Source of the DNA: Bradysia coprophila
Lineage: Eukaryota > Arthropoda > Insecta > Diptera > Sciaridae
Length of the DNA: 64,000 nt
Direction of reading: 5' to 3'
Assembly: GCF_014529535.1 (NCBI RefSeq)
Contig: NW_023503373.1
Span: 3,596,001-3,660,000 of the forward strand
The notes below the pieces were generated by a model that saw only the letters and a program-made list of their open reading frames with translations, had not been told where the DNA came from and did not search any database. Each line of letters opens with the position of its first letter. The first letter of the stretch is position 1. Position numbers and translations under genes: made by a program. Below, in pieces: positions 60,377 to 64,000 of the stretch.

Positions 60377-61103
60377 TTTGTTTGTTTATTCCGATTTATA
60401 TACAGGCCACTACCCTAATTACATATTAACCGTTAATTTACAAGCGAAAATCAAAGAAAAGAAAAAATTAAAGAGAAAAAGATCTTACATCCATTGATCA
60501 GACTGTAACTCGTAAATCTCGTAGAGTTCTTAAGCACAGAAAAATTCGGTTCCAGCATGTCAATCGAAGAATAATATTCATTGTGATTGCTCTGAAGTCT
60601 ATACATAGGGGAATTGCGCTGAATGTTTGATTTTTTGTTGAACGGTAGGTAAAAAGTTCGCTAGTTGCGGGTGACTCGAGATGGGCGATTAAAGTTGAGT
60701 GCAGAGCTCAGGGTTGAGTCGATGTTACCGTGAACCAGTTTATGGGGCAAAAATTCGTCGAGCTGTAGTCGACGCGTTTCGAGTGATTGTAAGTTCAGTT
60801 GCTTCAGTCGAGTGTGATAATCCGGTTTTATCCAATGGAATTTGTAGTAGATCATGCGGGTGAATTTTCGCTGTACTCTTTCAATACTGTCACTGTACAT
60901 GTTGTAGATGGGATTCCAGATGGATCAGCAGTATTCCAATCTGCTTCGCACGTATGCACTGTACAGCACGATGAGACTTTTCGGTGACCTGAAGCATTTG
61001 GTTGATCGGAAAATGAAACCAAGCATTTTGTAGGCCTTTATAGGCCTATATGACATTATCGATGTGTTTCTTCAAGCTGAATTTGTCGTCGAATATTAAC
61101 GTA
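60377..61103 (-). mobile_element. Decayed 3' fragment of a LINE related to 3693-4985
   Basis: The minus strand encodes the same C-terminal region as the LINE at 3693: AYVRSRLEYC.SIWNPIYN, IERVQRKFTRMIYYKFHW, LKQLNLQSLETRRLQLDE. A TGA interrupts after LEY, a TAG lies at 60661-60663, and the frame shifts near 61040 (LIFDDKFSLKKHIDNVI in another frame). The frame then continues to a stop at 60451 and the element ends in AAAC units at about 60377. Clearly older than the copy at 3693. Confidence 0.8.
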
Positions 61104-62285
61104 TAACTAGATCGAGAACAATAGTAATACCATAATCAATTCACGCAAATAATGAATATTCAGGCCGCCAACAATCGATATATACAATACTAAGGGATGT
61201 AATTGATAGTACACTATGTAGTATGTACCTGCTTCTAAATCATTGTTTTCCACAGGAATCCATACTAGGGTAATAGTAGATTTTATATTGTATTGTGTGC
61301 TATGCTATATACATGACGTACATAAGAGTACACAAATTTACCCTAAAGGTTTTGCAAGCAAAATTATATCACTAGAAAAAGAGATATTTTCCTACTGCGA
61401 TAAAATACCTCACTGATATAAGGCTGTATACAAGAGACTCGTACTAATACTCGCGCAAGCGCTCGTATACTTCTCTTATATGCAGCCTTATTGCAGTAAT
61501 GTACTATTACATCATTGTTCGCACATTTTTATTTTGACCTAAAAATTTTCACCACACTAATGCGATGCCCGAAGGCCTTTTTTTGCATGGGGTAATAATG
61601 GTTTTTAATTTTCCCCAAAAGCGCTTTTTTGAGCCATCTCGGTTCTGTTCTGATTACTCTTTATTGTCAACTTCACCCCAGAAAATAAAAAACCATAAGT
61701 GCTTTCGTCACTGAACAAAAGATTCCTTGAATGTTTAGGTCATAATATCACGACACTAGAGAGGAAGAATACAGAGAATTAGATCGAAATTGTCAGTTTT
61801 TGTGATTCTCTAACAGTAGTATGCCTCAAACTATGACCTAGTGCAAATTTTTTGAGGATAACATAACTTAAGGCTATTTCAGCTGTTGAATTAATTAACC
61901 TCGTACTTAAATCGAATGTTGGTGGTGTATACACATACGTTCGTACATTAGCTTAAAATTCAGGCTAAACTGCAACAGAGAATTCATGTGCATTGTTTAC
62001 GTTGTGACGTCTGTGAAATATAATAGTGAAGTTGATTACCATTGCCCCTCCATATTTTGCTGTTACCAACTTTTCCCTTCTTCTTGCTTTCTGAAAAAAC
62101 ACTCCAAATGTATGTTTTTCGCGACATTTAAACAGTCGGACGAATTAATTAAAATGAACAATGAAACAAAAACACTCTCTTGGTGTGCGATTGATTGTTC
62201 ATTGAATGACGTCGGTACCACACATGCAACGAACTATATTAATATTCATATGTTACATCATTAATTCGACTCTTCCAAATCGTTT
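61104..62285. other. Intergenic before the endonuclease gene
   Basis: Contains an inverted repeat at about 61393-61499 (TACTGCGATAA/TTATTGCAGTA ends; inner arms ATAAGGCTGTATACAAGAGA and complement with three mismatches), probably another MITE. A 92-codon frame at 61986-62264 is not recognised. Confidence 0.4.
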
Positions 62286-62318
62286 ATTTAAGCAATTACT
62301 TAATAGATTCCCTCAGTC
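62286..62318 (+). promoter_or_regulatory. Core promoter of the endonuclease gene
   Basis: TATTTAAG at 62286-62293 and the arthropod initiator TCAGTC at 62313-62318 are spaced so that the TATA-like box begins 29 bases before the initiator A. The start codon follows 31 bases after the initiator. TATA plus initiator is usual for strongly expressed secreted proteins. Confidence 0.5.
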
Positions 62319-62345
62319 GTTCGCAATAAGCGCCATCGATAAGTC

Positions 62346-63742
62346 ATGATGAAATTTTTTAAATTTTCCTTGTGGTTCGTCATTTTCATTGAGTGTGCGA
62401 TATGTATTTATGGTATGAGATCAATAATTTTATGCTGTTCTTTTTGTTAGAAAAAATCTGATTTGCGTTTTACAATCGAAATAGCTGGCATTGCTCAAAC
62501 GAAGGCTGGATGTGACCTTAAAATACCTGTTGATGTTCCGAGAAATGAGCCCGTATATTTGGTCCAACACCAACATAACAACTTTTCGCTTTTTAAACCG
62601 ATTGGCGAAACGAATACGTTTTCATCGAGTGGAAATCTCTTTGCATTTTGTCCTGGAAAGAAAAATTCCATTCAGATTGAGCAGCATCCAATCGACAGTA
62701 ATTTAACTGAAATTACTTGTGGCAATGCTAATTTCCTGGTAAACGAATTCGGTGACGTTGGTAATTTGAATAAAATCAATTGTACTAAGGGCGTGCAAGC
62801 AGACATCAGTATAAAAAAGAAGCAAACATGTTCATCAACGGGATATATTATCGACGTTGGTTTCAAATTGACAAACAAAGTGTTTTTGCCAACGTTTACA
62901 ATATGTTTCGATAATACCAATTGGACGCCGATTTGGAGTAAACATGTCATCAATGGAAAATCTATAAAATGTAACTGTCTCCGACTGGTTTTACAATAAT
63001 TGAATGATTGCAAAACGGTTATGTGATTTATGTTTCAGTTAACGTTAAAGAGAATGGTCGCCGTGAATTCAAAGCAACCGGTCTTCCGACAAATGCTCGT
63101 CCATCTGATGCATACAAAAAGGCGACACAAATCCCTCATTTTACAGAATTACTTGGCACAGCACAGACGGAAACATATTTCAGTTCCAGTTCATTTTTGG
63201 CACGAGGTCATCTCACTCCCGACGCTGATTTTGTGTTTCCGAGTGCTCAGTGGAGTACCTATTTCTATTTGAACACTTGTCCACAATTTCAAACTGTGAA
63301 TGCAGGCAACTGGCTGGGAGTTGAATATTTAGCTAGAAAGTTGGCACAACATTATGATGTTGAAATGGAAATTTTTACCGGTGGTTACGATAATTTGAAA
63401 CTACAAAACGCAGCTGGTGGTTTGAAGAGCATGTATTTGACCGGCGATGAAAAGTACAAGGTACCGAAGTGGCTGTGGAAAATTATCAAAAACAAATCTA
63501 CCAATTCGGCAATTGTAATGATTACATTAAATGATCCGTTCGCAAAGGAAGATGAAATCGAGGAATTCTGTACGAACGTTTGTGACAAAGCCTATGTAAA
63601 TTCCAAGCATTTCAAGACGATACGGAAAGGTTACACTTTCTGCTGCGATCTACTTGATTTCAGACGAGTTGTGACTAATCTACCACCAGAAGCTACAGCC
63701 GGTAATTTACTAAGCTGCTCCAATGTTATATTGGACGACTAA
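62346..63742 (+). CDS. Secreted DNA/RNA non-specific endonuclease
   Basis: Arthropod member of the NUC/endonuclease G family, which includes insect gut dsRNases and salivary nucleases; Mg-dependent cleavage of DNA and RNA outside cells. Three exons: 62346-62412, 62485-62970, 63039-63742; 418 residues. A signal peptide (FFKFSLWFVIFIECAICIYA, after MMK) is followed by a Cys-containing N-terminal domain of about 150 residues seen in the insect enzymes. The nuclease domain follows, with FLARGHLTPDADFVF: the His of RGH is the catalytic base (first position Ala instead of Asp of DRGH, common in insects). NAGNWLGVE carries the metal-binding Asn. The Cys-rich C-terminal part follows. Two start codons in a row; the first is used here. 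Poly(A) signal at 63812-63817. Confidence 0.92.
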
Positions 63743-63811
63743 ATTGGGAGTAACAGTTGCGATGATGTTGGCAACGTTTGTGACTAAACATAATAGGATC
63801 TATGTTTTAAA

Positions 63812-63817
63812 AATAAA
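63812..63817 (+). terminator. Poly(A) signal of the endonuclease gene
   Basis: AATAAA 70 bases after the stop codon. The remaining bases to the window end show nothing recognisable. Confidence 0.65.
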
Positions 63818-64000
63818 GCACATCAATCGTAGCACAGAGGTCTTTTGATTTTTATATATTGGACGCATCGGTATTCTAAAGTACTGTTTGGAACAGGTCA
63901 GAACTACCGAAATCTGACTCAAAAATACCTAAAACTGATGTGATCCTTTTTCCCCTGAAACCAGAGCCCGAATCTGAAAATTTATATGAAAATTACGGAT

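Overview
This window looks like a gene-rich stretch of an insect nuclear genome, most likely a lower (nematoceran) dipteran. The pointers are an AT-rich base composition, many introns of only about 55-75 bases with clean GT...AG ends, clear insect orthologues (Inos, melanotransferrin/Tsf2, rotatin/Ana3, Rif1, HPF1 with a PBZ finger), a secreted arthropod-type DNA/RNA endonuclease, non-LTR retrotransposons and many small foldback elements. The species is an inference; nothing here fixes it below order.

Layout. 1-2021 (+): 3' part of Inos (inositol-3-phosphate synthase). 2697-4985: a foldback element, then a 5'-truncated LINE. 5758-6590 (+): FAIM. 6591-9183: repeats (small hairpins, a LINE 3' end, a Tc1/mariner-like MITE). 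9184-11526 (+): a protein with about 15 C2H2 zinc fingers. 14224-20527 (+): GPI-anchored melanotransferrin, whose 3.1-kb first intron holds several MITEs. 21403-29159 (-): rotatin/Ana3, 26 exons. 29872-30426 (+): mitochondrial ribosomal protein L12. 30996-36553 (-): Rif1. 37.1-39.1 kb: an island of palindromic repeats. 39710-41498 (+): HPF1. 41887-44809 (-): DDX42 RNA helicase. 45189-46514 (+): an ABHD4/ABHD5-type hydrolase. 46.97-48.5 kb: nested inverted and direct repeats. 48647-53736 (-): beta-glucuronidase with two tandem versions of its last four exons. 53.7-62.3 kb: a long AT-rich stretch with no recognisable host gene and one decayed LINE. 62346-63742 (+): secreted DNA/RNA non-specific endonuclease.

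The multi-exon models were built by hand from splice sites and homology. For each complete spliced gene the exon lengths sum to a multiple of three: ZNF 734 aa, FAIM 194, melanotransferrin 808, rotatin 1989, Rif1 1633, HPF1 452, DDX42 781, ABHD 348, beta-glucuronidase 671 or 676, endonuclease 418 (all counts approximate to the stop). This arithmetic is independent support for the models.

The genes do not form one pathway. Several neighbours are chromatin or genome-maintenance factors (Rif1 and HPF1 head to head, DDX42 beyond) and several pairs are divergent with short shared upstream regions (rotatin/mRpL12, Rif1/HPF1, DDX42/ABHD). The most unusual structure is the beta-glucuronidase gene. 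Exons 10-13 are duplicated in tandem, three of the four exons have identical lengths and all have identical splice phases, and both copies are open and keep the catalytic nucleophile motif. This predicts two enzymes with different C-terminal halves made from one promoter.
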